In this document: one piece after another, positions 33,350 to 41,990 of the stretch
Numbering within the stretch: the first letter of the stretch is position 1
Layout of the letters: each line of letters opens with the position of its first letter
NCBI RefSeq assembly: GCF_030169785.1
Contig: NZ_CP125854.1
Coordinates: 1,798,001-1,862,000 of the forward strand
Reading direction: 5' to 3'
DNA length: 64,000 bases
Source of the DNA: Bdellovibrio sp. 22V
GTDB lineage: Bacteria > Bdellovibrionota > Bdellovibrionia > Bdellovibrionales > Bdellovibrionaceae
Translations under genes and position numbers: made by a program
The notes under the pieces: generated by a model
Seen by the model: the letters and a program-made list of their open reading frames with translations, nothing else
The model's database searches: none
What the model was told of the DNA's origin: nothing

Positions 33350-34089
33350 TATTCGATCTCCTTCTCAGCATCGCGAAGTTCTTTACTTCCAGGGAAGTCA
33401 CGAGCCAAAAGTTCTTGGTATTTTTTTGCTTTTGAAGAGTCGCCGATTTTCTGTGCGCAAATCGCTGCACGAGACAAGGCTTTCGCGTCAAAACCCAAAC
33501 CGCGATAGTTGGAGTACAGGCCTTCATAGCGGTTCAAAGCGCTTTCAAAAATCTTACGCTTAAAATAGAAATCTGCGATGTATTCTTCTTTCTCTGCCAG
33601 CATTTTGATCGCGGCACTGCGCTTTTCTTTGGCTTCCGCTGCATACTGAGAGTTCGGATATTTCTTAATAAGTTCAGTAAGATTGAGGATTGTGTCGTTC
33701 GCAAGAGATAAATCTCTATCAATCGTCGAAGGCAACTGGTTGTAGTAACTCATGCCGATGCGAAATTGGACGTAATCGGCGTTAGGCACTGTCGGATGCA
33801 ACTCTTTGAACATTTGATAAGAGACTTGCGCCTCTGCGTAGGACTCTTGCTTGAAATAAACATCGGCGATCGCCAATTCCGCTTTTGTCGCGAAGTTGCT
33901 GTACGGGAATTTATTTTTTACTTCGGTATAACGACGAATCGCTTCTTCGTAACGCTCACCTTGATCGTACTCTTCAGCGATAGCGAAAGCGCCCTCAGGA
34001 GTGTTGGCGTTTTTTTCGATTGAGGAACAGCCAGAGACCAAAAGACCTAGGGCCGCGACGATAGTTATGACTCGGAGCGTTTTTAGCAT
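33349..34089 (-). CDS. bamD: Outer membrane assembly lipoprotein BamD
   Basis: This 246-residue protein has the lipobox LVSGC (Cys21) followed by a series of TPR-like helix pairs as in BamD (YfiO/ComL): EEYDQGERYEEAIRRYTEVKNKFP, then ATKAELAIADVYFKQESYAEAQVSYQMFKELHPT, and so on. BamD is an essential lipoprotein of the BAM complex that inserts beta-barrel proteins into the outer membrane. The length matches the family. It lies downstream of the batE-like gene, separated by 34 bp. Confidence 0.92.
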   Translation of the reverse strand: MLKTLRVITIVAALGLLVSGCSSIEKNANTPEGAFAIAEEYDQGERYEEAIRRYTEVKNKFPYSNFATKAELAIADVYFKQESYAEAQVSYQMFKELHPTVPNADYVQFRIGMSYYNQLPSTIDRDLSLANDTILNLTELIKKYPNSQYAAEAKEKRSAAIKMLAEKEEYIADFYFKRKIFESALNRYEGLYSNYRGLGFDAKALSRAAICAQKIGDSSKAKKYQELLARDFPGSKELRDAEKEIE

Positions 34090-34123
34090 AGAAACAAATC
34101 ATATTAAGGTCCAGGACCTGCTG

Positions 34124-34921
34124 TCAACGCGTCATCAACAGAGCGGATTTTTTAATCCATCCCGTGAGTGATCCTGGATAGGTAACTTGCACCCATTCGC
34201 CCTGAGTTTCATGCGCAATCACTTCCATTCCGGCATAAAGATCAAGAATAGACACTTGATTGTCCCCAGGAGCTGTTTGCAAAGAGACTTTTTCTTCCGT
34301 GATAGTTCCTCGTAAAATCGTGGAATCATAGAGTTTCAGAGCCAAAAGCCCTGTAAATATCACAAATGCGACACTCAAAACCGCGCCGATAACGGGAAAT
34401 CCAGGGAGTGATTTTTCTTGTTCCAAAGCCTGTTTTCGACGCCCACCATAAGAGATCAAAATCCAACCCGCCGCAAAAAGACAGAGCGCGGAAAGAACAA
34501 AGTAAGCGGCCAAAGGAACAGGTTGAATGAGCTTGGTGCGAACGGATTCATAAGTTTGAATCTGGTGGGGCACTTCTTTAACGGGCGCTTGCGACAAAAC
34601 AAATTTCAAAGCACTTTGCGCCGTTGAATTTTCAGGGTCCGAAGTGAGAGCCTTGCGCAGAAGGCCAATTGCAACCGCATGTTTTCCCAACTGAAATTGC
34701 GTCAGGGCGAGGTTCGTCAATGTCGTCGCGTTATGTGGATCTTTGTCCAGGGATTGCGTGAAAAGATCGCGCGCTTTTTCGTAGTCTTTTGCAAGGTAGA
34801 GTTGCGTTCCTTTGGCAAATAAATCCGCAGGGGAAGAAGTTTGCGTTTGCGCCACAAGCAGAGTGGGCAAAAGAAGAGACATAAAGAACACACAGAGTAA
34901 TTTTAGCTTCGACATAGCCAC
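34124..34921 (-). CDS. BatE-like TPR/SH3 membrane protein
   Basis: This 265-residue protein has a signal peptide, two or three TPR units (about residues 30-105), two membrane helices (about 138-160 and 172-195) and a C-terminal SH3b-like domain (VSLQTAPGDNQVSILDLYAGMEVIAHETQGEWVQV ending in GWIKKSALL). This order is that of BatE, normally the last gene of the Bat operon. Here it is on the opposite strand and 2.4 kb from the truncated batA, with batB, batC and batD absent. The start may be a GTG at 34921 or an ATG six bases on. Confidence 0.75.
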   Translation of the reverse strand: MAMSKLKLLCVFFMSLLLPTLLVAQTQTSSPADLFAKGTQLYLAKDYEKARDLFTQSLDKDPHNATTLTNLALTQFQLGKHAVAIGLLRKALTSDPENSTAQSALKFVLSQAPVKEVPHQIQTYESVRTKLIQPVPLAAYFVLSALCLFAAGWILISYGGRRKQALEQEKSLPGFPVIGAVLSVAFVIFTGLLALKLYDSTILRGTITEEKVSLQTAPGDNQVSILDLYAGMEVIAHETQGEWVQVTYPGSLTGWIKKSALLMTR

Positions 34922-35014
34922 TTAAGTTTACAGATAAAAGTCTTTCCGTGTCTACCACGTGTCTTGTCTTAGTCGGGGCCCAGGAGTAAACTAGACGGGC
35001 ATTTCATATAACAA

Positions 35015-35050
35015 TGGGTCCATGGAAATCAGACGTATGAGGGACCCGCG
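35015..35050 (+). promoter_or_regulatory. Leader hairpin before the aminotransferase gene
   Basis: GGGTCC and GGACCC can pair in the 5' leader, closing a loop of about 20 bases just ahead of the GAAAGG ribosome site. It could hide or expose the start region; no known riboswitch pattern is visible. Confidence 0.25.
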
Positions 35051-35059
35051 AAAGGTATT

Positions 35060-36436
35060 ATGGGTTCTCTTGTAGGTCATCAAATACAGCAATCCGAAAA
35101 AATTAAATCGCTCGTCGAATCTCTGGTTGGAGAAGTGACGAACATCAACTCGCAAATCTCTGGAATTCGCGCGCCTCTTGATGAGTTCAAAGACGCTGGC
35201 AAACAAAAAATCGATCTTGCGGGTCAGTTTCGTGGCCGTCCTCTTCACTATCCTTACATGGGCACGGGCGCAGGTCGCGGACCTTACGTAGAACTTGAAG
35301 ACGGTTCTATTAAATTGGATTTGATCAACGGTATCGGTATTCATTTGATGGGTCACTCTCACCCACGTGTGATTGCAGCTGCTGTGCGCGGATCTCTTGC
35401 TGATATTTTGACTCAAGGAAATCTTCAGCCAAATAACGAATATCGTTTGTTCACAGAAAAAATCGTCAAACTTGCAAGCAAGAAGAGCCGTATGAAATAC
35501 GCGTGGATCGCGACGTGCGGAACAATGGCGAATGAAAATGCTTTGAAACTTTCTCGTCAAAAAAATTCTCCTGCAAGATTTGTGATGGGTTTCAAAGACG
35601 CTTTTGCGGGTCGTTCAACGATGATGGCGGAAGTGACTGACAATCCGGCTTACAAACAAGGTCTGCCAGAATATCACGAAGTTTTGCGCGTTCCTTTCTT
35701 TGACAAACGTGATCCTCGTTCTGGCGAAAAAGCTTTGACGGTGATGAAAGAGCACGTCGCAAAACACGAAGGCAATATTTCCGTCTTCGGTTTTGAGCCG
35801 ATGTTGGGTGAAGGCGGTTATCAAGCCGCTCCGCGCGAGTTCTTTGTTCCTCTTCTCGAGTTCTGTAAATCTAAAAACATCGCGGTGTGGGCGGATGAAG
35901 TGCAAACCTTCACTCGCACAGGCGAATACTTCGCGTTTGAGACCTTGGATATCGGTCAATACGTCGACATCTGCACGATCGCGAAGACAGCTCAAGTGGG
36001 CGCAACTCTTTACACGGAAGAATACAATCCAAAACCAGGTTTGATTGCGGGAACTTTCTCGGGTTCGACACCTTCTTTGACGGCGGGTATGGAAATGCTC
36101 GACATGTTGTCCGAAGGTTACTTGGGCGCCAACGGTCGCATCATGCAAATCCATAGACGTTTCATCGACGGCATCAACCGTTTGAATGAAACAACTTGCA
36201 AAGGTATCGCACAAGACGCGGGTGGTATGGGCTTAATGATTGCTTTCACTCCGCTTGATGGCAAAAAAGAGAGCGTGAATGCGTTCTTGAATAAACTTTT
36301 CCATAACGGCGTGATTGCATTCCCTTGCGGTAAAGATCCTGTGCGCGCACGCTTCTTGGTGCCGGCGATTATTCAAGACGCTGACATCGACATCGCTTTG
36401 AAAGCGATTGAAAAGACTTTGCTCGAAGGGGTTTAG
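35060..36436 (+). CDS. Class III PLP aminotransferase (AstC/ArgD-like)
   Basis: This 458-residue protein has the class III aminotransferase pattern: TCGTMANENALKLSRQK (PLP phosphate contact), VWADEVQTFTRTGEYFAFE (the Asp that binds the pyridine nitrogen) and the PLP lysine in CTIAKTAQVGATLY. The adjacent genes encode an M20 deacylase, AstA and AstD, so the natural reaction is probably transamination of N2-succinylornithine (or acetylornithine) to the semialdehyde. The unusually long N-terminus (about 60 residues) could also fit a lysine or other omega-amino acid transaminase. GAAAGG precedes the ATG. Confidence 0.88.
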   Translation: MGSLVGHQIQQSEKIKSLVESLVGEVTNINSQISGIRAPLDEFKDAGKQKIDLAGQFRGRPLHYPYMGTGAGRGPYVELEDGSIKLDLINGIGIHLMGHSHPRVIAAAVRGSLADILTQGNLQPNNEYRLFTEKIVKLASKKSRMKYAWIATCGTMANENALKLSRQKNSPARFVMGFKDAFAGRSTMMAEVTDNPAYKQGLPEYHEVLRVPFFDKRDPRSGEKALTVMKEHVAKHEGNISVFGFEPMLGEGGYQAAPREFFVPLLEFCKSKNIAVWADEVQTFTRTGEYFAFETLDIGQYVDICTIAKTAQVGATLYTEEYNPKPGLIAGTFSGSTPSLTAGMEMLDMLSEGYLGANGRIMQIHRRFIDGINRLNETTCKGIAQDAGGMGLMIAFTPLDGKKESVNAFLNKLFHNGVIAFPCGKDPVRARFLVPAIIQDADIDIALKAIEKTLLEGV

Positions 36437-37783
36437 TTGGATTTTGTCGAGGCCTGCCGCCAATTAATAGCGATTGATAGCACACCCACGAACGGTAATC
36501 GCGAGATTGCAAAGTGGGTGGCGGCCTTTTGCCGTCAAAAAGGTCTTTATGTAGAGGAACAGGAAGAAATCGTCGGTGATCTTGCGCAAGCAAACATCAT
36601 CGCGCGACCTACCGACGCAAGACCGACCGCAGAGTTGCTTTTGCAAACGCACCTCGACACCGTGGACCCCGGTCCGTTTTCTCTTTGGACGGAAACGGGA
36701 TCGAATCCGTTTGATGCGCATATCATCGACGGAAAGATTTATGGCCTGGGTGCCGCGGACGTAAAGTTGGATTTTCTTTGCAAGCTCGAAGCTTTGTCTT
36801 CTTTTGGCGACGGACGTGATTGGCGATTGCCGCCGGTTCTTGTCGGAACTTTCGGCGAAGAATCGGGAATGCAAGGAGCTTTGAAGCTGATTCGTAAAAA
36901 CAAAGTATCGGCGAAGATGGCTCTGATTGGTGAGCCTTCGGATTTACAAGTGATCAATGCGGCAAAAGGGTTCGCGAGCGTTGAGATTCGCGTGCCTTTC
37001 TCGGATGAAGAAATGCTGTATCGACAAGAACACAATCTGCGCGAGAGTACGTCCACGCAATCAAAACTCTTCCGCGGAAAAGCGGCTCATTCATCCACTC
37101 CGCATTTAGGGGAGAGCGCCGTTATTAAGATGCTCGAGTATTTGATGATGTTGCCGGATACGGTGAATATCATGGAGATGGATGGCGGTATTAATTTTAA
37201 CACCGTGCCGAGCAACGCCTTTTTAGAAATTGATATGGTGTCGATGATCGACAATCCGATTTCTAAGAAGATCGCTAATATTTATCGCGCGGTGAAAGCG
37301 TTGGAGTTGGATTTTTTGGATTTCAAAGACAACGACTTCTATCCCAGCACTCCGACTTTGAATATTGGTTTGGTAAGAACGAATGAAGATGACATTCAAA
37401 TTTCGGGAACATGCCGTATTCCTCCGGTTATTACGCACGAGATTTATGAAGGCTGGATGGATCGTCTGCGCCAGGTGTGCGAAGAAAACGGCGCAAGTTT
37501 CCGCGTGAACGATTACAAAAAACCTTTCCGCACGGAAATGAATTCGATCCTGGTGAAAGGTTGTTTGGATGAATTGCGTTCGATGGGCCTGAATGACAAG
37601 CCTATCACGCAAGCTTCCACGAACGAGGCGAGTATTTTTTCTCGCATCGGAGTTGAATGTGTGTGTTTCGGTCCCGGAAAAAGGGAAGGAAATGTACACA
37701 CTCCGCAAGAGCATGTGTCTTTGGCGGATTTAGAAAAAGCCATTGAGTTTTACAAAAGAATCATCGAAAGGTTTTGCTTATGA
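36437..37783 (+). CDS. M20-family metallopeptidase/deacylase
   Basis: The TTG start follows the aminotransferase stop directly and has AAGGGG seven bases upstream. The 448-residue product has the M20 zinc pattern: HLDTVDPG, GAADVKLD, GTFGEESG and NVHTPQEHVS. M20 enzymes include acetylornithine deacetylase, succinyl-diaminopimelate desuccinylase and carboxypeptidases. Given AstA and AstD next door, its substrate is likely N-succinylglutamate or a succinylated or acetylated amino acid, replacing the M14-type AstE of the standard pathway. This is inference from gene order. Confidence 0.88.
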   Translation: MDFVEACRQLIAIDSTPTNGNREIAKWVAAFCRQKGLYVEEQEEIVGDLAQANIIARPTDARPTAELLLQTHLDTVDPGPFSLWTETGSNPFDAHIIDGKIYGLGAADVKLDFLCKLEALSSFGDGRDWRLPPVLVGTFGEESGMQGALKLIRKNKVSAKMALIGEPSDLQVINAAKGFASVEIRVPFSDEEMLYRQEHNLRESTSTQSKLFRGKAAHSSTPHLGESAVIKMLEYLMMLPDTVNIMEMDGGINFNTVPSNAFLEIDMVSMIDNPISKKIANIYRAVKALELDFLDFKDNDFYPSTPTLNIGLVRTNEDDIQISGTCRIPPVITHEIYEGWMDRLRQVCEENGASFRVNDYKKPFRTEMNSILVKGCLDELRSMGLNDKPITQASTNEASIFSRIGVECVCFGPGKREGNVHTPQEHVSLADLEKAIEFYKRIIERFCL

Positions 37784-38808
37784 GTTTTATAGTACGCTCA
37801 GTTCAATACGATGATTTAGGTCAGTTGGTGGATCTCGCCAAGCAATTCAATCTTTTGAATTTGCCAGGCGATAAAAAAGTCATCGGCGAGAAAATCGAAC
37901 GCAGCGAAGCTTCGTTCGCCGGAAAACTACCTAAAGACAAAGCAGAGTATTTATTCGTTGTTGAAGATATCGAAGAAAAAATGGTTGTAGGAAGTTCCTT
38001 GGTGCTGGCTAAGCACGGCAACGAAGAAGTTCCTCACAGCTTTTTTAAAATCTTCAAGCGCGATCATTTCTCTGAAGATCTGGGAATCGGTTTTATTCAT
38101 CAAGTTTTGCGTTTCCAGTTGGATTTCGACGGACCGACAGAGATCGGCGGTCTTTTGGTTGATAAATCATATCGTCGGCGTCCGGAAAAATTGGGAAAAC
38201 AAATCAGCTTGTCGCGTTTTCTTTACATGGGTTTGTACCCAGAGAAGTTTGAAAACCGCGTGCTGTGTGAGCTGACTCCGCCATTGACCGATGAGGGCCG
38301 CTCGGAATTCTGGGAGGCCTTGGGCCGCCGCTTTACAGGATTGCCTTATCAGGAAGCGGATTTGCTCAGTCAATCGCACAAAGAATTTATCGAAAGCCTT
38401 TTCCCGCAGGATGATATTTATTTGTGCTTGTTGGATTCAAAGGCGCGCTTGGTTCTGGGCCGGGTTGGTGAGGCGACGAAGCCGGCGCAACATCTTTTAG
38501 AGAGCATTGGTTTTTCTTATTTAGATGAAGTAGATCCTTTCGATGGCGGACCTCATTACGGCGCCAATGTCGAAGACATCCTGCCAATTAAATACGGAAA
38601 ACGCTTGAAAGTTGTCGAGACAAAAGAAGCCTCTTTCAAAGAGCAGTTTCTTATCGCAACAACTGGCGAAGAATTTAAAGTGTCCTTGGGTGCAGCGGAT
38701 ATTCGCGGCACTGAGGTGGCGATTCCGGCAAAAGTTCGACAGCTTTTGGGCGTGGAAACCGGCGAAGAAGTTTATTTATCTCCATTTAATTACAACAGAG
38801 GGAAGTAA
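37780..38808 (+). CDS. Arginine/ornithine N-succinyltransferase (AstA-like)
   Basis: The ATG at 37780 overlaps the M20 stop (ATGA). The 342-residue protein is a GNAT-fold AstA homologue: SFIVRSVQYDDLGQLVDLAKQ, FVVEDIEEKMVVGSS, EIGGLLVDKSYRRRP, LCELTPPLTDEGRSEFWEALGRRF and FGYLDEVDPFDGGPHYGANV-like C-terminal segment. AstA transfers succinyl from succinyl-CoA to the alpha-amino group of arginine, and in some bacteria of ornithine. No AstB gene is in the operon, which favours ornithine as the substrate. Confidence 0.85.
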   Translation: MSFIVRSVQYDDLGQLVDLAKQFNLLNLPGDKKVIGEKIERSEASFAGKLPKDKAEYLFVVEDIEEKMVVGSSLVLAKHGNEEVPHSFFKIFKRDHFSEDLGIGFIHQVLRFQLDFDGPTEIGGLLVDKSYRRRPEKLGKQISLSRFLYMGLYPEKFENRVLCELTPPLTDEGRSEFWEALGRRFTGLPYQEADLLSQSHKEFIESLFPQDDIYLCLLDSKARLVLGRVGEATKPAQHLLESIGFSYLDEVDPFDGGPHYGANVEDILPIKYGKRLKVVETKEASFKEQFLIATTGEEFKVSLGAADIRGTEVAIPAKVRQLLGVETGEEVYLSPFNYNRGK

Positions 38809-38810
38809 GA

Positions 38811-40331
38811 ATGAGCACCACCCAAATTTTCGAAGTAAAATACAAAGGTGACTTTATCAACGGACGTTTTGTTCCCGTTTCCAAAGGAGATGGAGAATTT
38901 AAAGACATCAGTCCGTCGGATCTTAACGACGTGGTTATGACAGTGCCGTTTAAGCACGAGCATATCGACGAAGCTTGCGTCGCTGCAAAGAAAGCTTACC
39001 CTGCCTGGGCGATGCTTTCGATGGACGAACGCAAAAATTATTTGATGCGCCTGAAAGAACTTTTTGACGCGAATGCAGAGCAGATGGCGCAAATTATTTC
39101 TCGTGATACGGGAAAGCCTTCTTGGGAAGCGATGACTGAAGCGAAAGCTTTGGGCGCAAAAATCGATATCACTCTGAATCAGTCCATTAAACTGATTGCT
39201 GACGAAAGAATTCCAAATGCTCTTCCGCAAGTGGAAGGTGTGATTCGCCATCGTTCTCGCGGTGTTATGGCAGTTGTTGGACCTTTCAACTTCCCGGCGC
39301 ATCTTCCTAACGGACATATTATTCCAGCTTTGATTGCGGGTAATACGATTGTCTTCAAACCTTCTGAACAAACTCCCGCTGTCGGCCAATTTATGGCGGA
39401 GCTTTTTGAAAAAGCTCAATTCCCCCAAGGTGTTTTCAATCTTGTTCAAGGGGATGGAGCTGCAGGCGGTCGCTTGGTGGCCAATGAACACGTGGATGGA
39501 ATTCTCTTCACGGGTTCTTACGAAGTAGGTCTTAAAATCAAACAAGAGACACTCACGCACTACTGGAAAATTCTTGCACTTGAAATGGGTGGCAAGAACG
39601 CGACGGTGGTATGGCATGATGCGGATTTAGATAAAGCTGTTTACGAAAGTTTGGTGGGCGCGTACATGACTTCAGGTCAGCGCTGCTCGGGAACAAGCCG
39701 TATTATTCTTCATCCGAAAATTGCCGAGGAATTCACGGAAAGATTCTATCAAGCTGCGAAAAAACTCACGATCGGGCACTGGAGCGAGAATACTTTCATG
39801 GGTACGCTGATCAACGCGGCGGCTGTTGAAAAGTACATCCGCTTCCAAGAAATTGCGAATCGTGAGAATTGTGAAAGTTTGATGCGCGGTAAAGCTTTGG
39901 ATTTGAAGCACAAAGGTTACTACGTTACTCCTTCAATTCATTTGGTGAAAAAATTCGATCCAAACAGCGTTTATCAGAAATCCGAGATCTTCGGGCCTAA
40001 CGTCGCGATTTACCAAACCGACGATTGGGATCACGCCATGGAAATTGTAAACTCCACAGGATATGGACTGGTGATGGCGCTCTTTTCTAAAGACAAGGCT
40101 CTTTATGAAGATGCTTTGTTTAAGGCGCGCGTGGGTCTATTGAACTGGAACCGCACGACGAACGGAGCAAGCTCACGTTTGCCATTTGGTGGAATGGGTA
40201 AATCGGGTAATGATCGTCCGTCGGCGCACTTTGCAATTCAGTATTGCACGGTGCCTGTAGCGAGCTTGGAAGATCCAACACCTTTTGATCCGACAAAAAT
40301 TTTGCCGGGTATGAATTTGGATATGAAATAA
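38811..40331 (+). CDS. Succinylglutamate semialdehyde dehydrogenase (AstD-like)
   Basis: This 506-residue aldehyde dehydrogenase has the catalytic Cys in TSGQRCSGTSR, the catalytic Glu in LALEMGGKNATVVW, the NAD motif FTGSYEVG and the N-terminal YPAWAMLSMDERK. The family reading nearest is AstD, oxidising N-succinylglutamate 5-semialdehyde to N-succinylglutamate with NAD+. It follows AstA by two bases. The stop overlaps the mltG start (TAATG), joining mltG to the operon by translation. Confidence 0.88.
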   Translation: MSTTQIFEVKYKGDFINGRFVPVSKGDGEFKDISPSDLNDVVMTVPFKHEHIDEACVAAKKAYPAWAMLSMDERKNYLMRLKELFDANAEQMAQIISRDTGKPSWEAMTEAKALGAKIDITLNQSIKLIADERIPNALPQVEGVIRHRSRGVMAVVGPFNFPAHLPNGHIIPALIAGNTIVFKPSEQTPAVGQFMAELFEKAQFPQGVFNLVQGDGAAGGRLVANEHVDGILFTGSYEVGLKIKQETLTHYWKILALEMGGKNATVVWHDADLDKAVYESLVGAYMTSGQRCSGTSRIILHPKIAEEFTERFYQAAKKLTIGHWSENTFMGTLINAAAVEKYIRFQEIANRENCESLMRGKALDLKHKGYYVTPSIHLVKKFDPNSVYQKSEIFGPNVAIYQTDDWDHAMEIVNSTGYGLVMALFSKDKALYEDALFKARVGLLNWNRTTNGASSRLPFGGMGKSGNDRPSAHFAIQYCTVPVASLEDPTPFDPTKILPGMNLDMK

Positions 40332-41413
40332 TGAAAAAGACAGTTGTCGTTTTTGTTCTTGGAATTATTGCTTTGGGACTCGCTATCGGCGGAAGCATCG
40401 CTTTCGTGGGTTATGAGTTCTTGCATTCACGTCCTAGCGATGTGGCTCAGGATGTGATTTACGAGGTGACCCCAGGAAAAGGCTTTAATTCCATTGCCAC
40501 CGAGCTTGAGCAAAAGGGCTTGATCAAAAACGCCTTCTTTTTTTCCATGTATGCGCGTCTTAAAGGAGATCGCTCGAAATTAAAAGTCGGCGAATATCTT
40601 TTGCGCACGAACATGGTGCCAGCCGAGGTTCTTGACACAATCACTTCCGGAAAAAGTGTCGCTCGCAGCTTTACTGTGAGCGAAGGTCTTAGCACTTACG
40701 AGATCGCCGATCTTTACGAGAAACAAGGTTTTGGAACTGCGACGGAATTCATGCAATTGATTCGCGATCAGCAGTTGATTCAAACCCTTTTGGGTGAACC
40801 TCGCGAGACTCTGGAGGGTTATTTATTCCCAGAGACTTACATGCTGACGAAATTCACGGACACGAAAACTTTGATCTCTAATATGGTGAAAAGATTTTTG
40901 TACGTGTACAACGAGGTGAAACCCATGGGGGTCATCCAGGGTTTAGACCGCCATCAAGTTGTGACTTTGGCGAGCATCATTGAAAAAGAAACCGGCGCTC
41001 CTGAAGAAAGACCCTTGATTTCTTCAGTCTTCCACAATCGTTTGGCAAAAAGAATGCGACTTCAGACGGATCCGACAGTCATTTATGGAAAGGCTGAAAA
41101 ATCCGGAAAGATCGAAATTAATATCACAAGAAACGATTTGCTGACGCCGACTCGCTATAACACTTACGTGATTTACGGGCTTCCACCGGGACCTATTGCG
41201 AATCCGGGCCGCGAAGCGCTCTTGGCGGCGATGAAACCGCAAGAAAGCAGCTATCTGTTCTTTGTCAGTCAAAACGACGGTACTCACGTGTTTTCAGAAG
41301 ACTATCTGGGACATCAGAAAGCCGTAAAGAAGTTCCAGCTCGACAGCAAAGCTCGCGAAGGAAAGTCTTGGCGAGACCTTAAGAAGAAAGCTATCAGTCC
41401 GACTAAGAATTAA
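40331..41413 (+). CDS. mltG: Endolytic murein transglycosylase MltG
   Basis: This 360-residue protein has one N-terminal membrane helix, a LysM-like YceG dimerisation part (VTPGKGFNSIATELEQKGLI) and the YceG catalytic region: EGYLFPETY, LASIIEKETGAPEERP (catalytic Glu) and HNRLAKRMRLQTDPTVIYG. MltG cuts newly made glycan strands and helps set their length. It is the last gene of the succinyl-ornithine operon by position, starting inside the astD stop. The convergent neighbour overlaps its end by four bases. Confidence 0.93.
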   Translation: MKKTVVVFVLGIIALGLAIGGSIAFVGYEFLHSRPSDVAQDVIYEVTPGKGFNSIATELEQKGLIKNAFFFSMYARLKGDRSKLKVGEYLLRTNMVPAEVLDTITSGKSVARSFTVSEGLSTYEIADLYEKQGFGTATEFMQLIRDQQLIQTLLGEPRETLEGYLFPETYMLTKFTDTKTLISNMVKRFLYVYNEVKPMGVIQGLDRHQVVTLASIIEKETGAPEERPLISSVFHNRLAKRMRLQTDPTVIYGKAEKSGKIEINITRNDLLTPTRYNTYVIYGLPPGPIANPGREALLAAMKPQESSYLFFVSQNDGTHVFSEDYLGHQKAVKKFQLDSKAREGKSWRDLKKKAISPTKN

Positions 41414-41901
41414 GGCTCAAATCCTTCGGGAGCGGTGGCGCGATCGAAGGATTTTGTCGCGGGATTGTATCTGAAGATATTCAATCTCGGAACCATTTGC
41501 TCATCATAGGTGGGCGCGACGATTTCCAAAGTCCCATCCTTATCGACATCCGTTAACGCCAGATTTGTGGCATTTCCTTGAAGCAAAAAATAACCATCAC
41601 GAGTTTCAAAAAGCGGAAGTTTAGCGATTAAAGTCAGGCCGGTTTCGCCGTCACTGGAATAAACTTCCAAGCTGAGTGCCGCTTTTGATTTTATCTTAAG
41701 AACAGTGATTTGTGGGCCGTGGGGGCCAATATTCCCGTTTACTTTCGCAAGGATTTCACGATCAGAACTCCAGAAAACGTCTTTGATCTTCATACGCAGC
41801 GAAGGAACCACGGCCACTGTGACTAGAGCCATTGCTACTAGCGCTAGCACACCCATGAGGGCCAATTCCTTTTTCTTAAAAGTAGATTCTGTCGTTACCA
41901 T
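41410..41901 (-). CDS. Membrane-anchored protein with FG-GAP-like motif
   Basis: The ATG at 41901 starts MVTTESTFKKKELALMG; a TTG 18 bases earlier is possible, but no ribosome site supports either. The 163-residue product has one membrane helix (about 15-35) and a periplasmic domain with an FG-GAP/VCBS-like segment, LALTDVDKDGTLEIVAPTY, which could bind calcium. The family is otherwise unknown. It converges on mltG. Confidence 0.65.
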   Translation of the reverse strand: MVTTESTFKKKELALMGVLALVAMALVTVAVVPSLRMKIKDVFWSSDREILAKVNGNIGPHGPQITVLKIKSKAALSLEVYSSDGETGLTLIAKLPLFETRDGYFLLQGNATNLALTDVDKDGTLEIVAPTYDEQMVPRLNIFRYNPATKSFDRATAPEGFEP

Positions 41902-41990
41902 GTTCAAAGTCTGCCACAAAAGTCATTGAATGAAAAAGCAGAAAAGGCATAAGATCTCAGAGAAGTCAGGCCTTTGACCGAGGAGATTTT

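Noticed and set aside
35015-35050. Riboswitch before the aminotransferase gene
   Set aside because: A hairpin exists, but no known lysine, arginine or glycine riboswitch core is present; only a low-confidence leader hairpin is listed.
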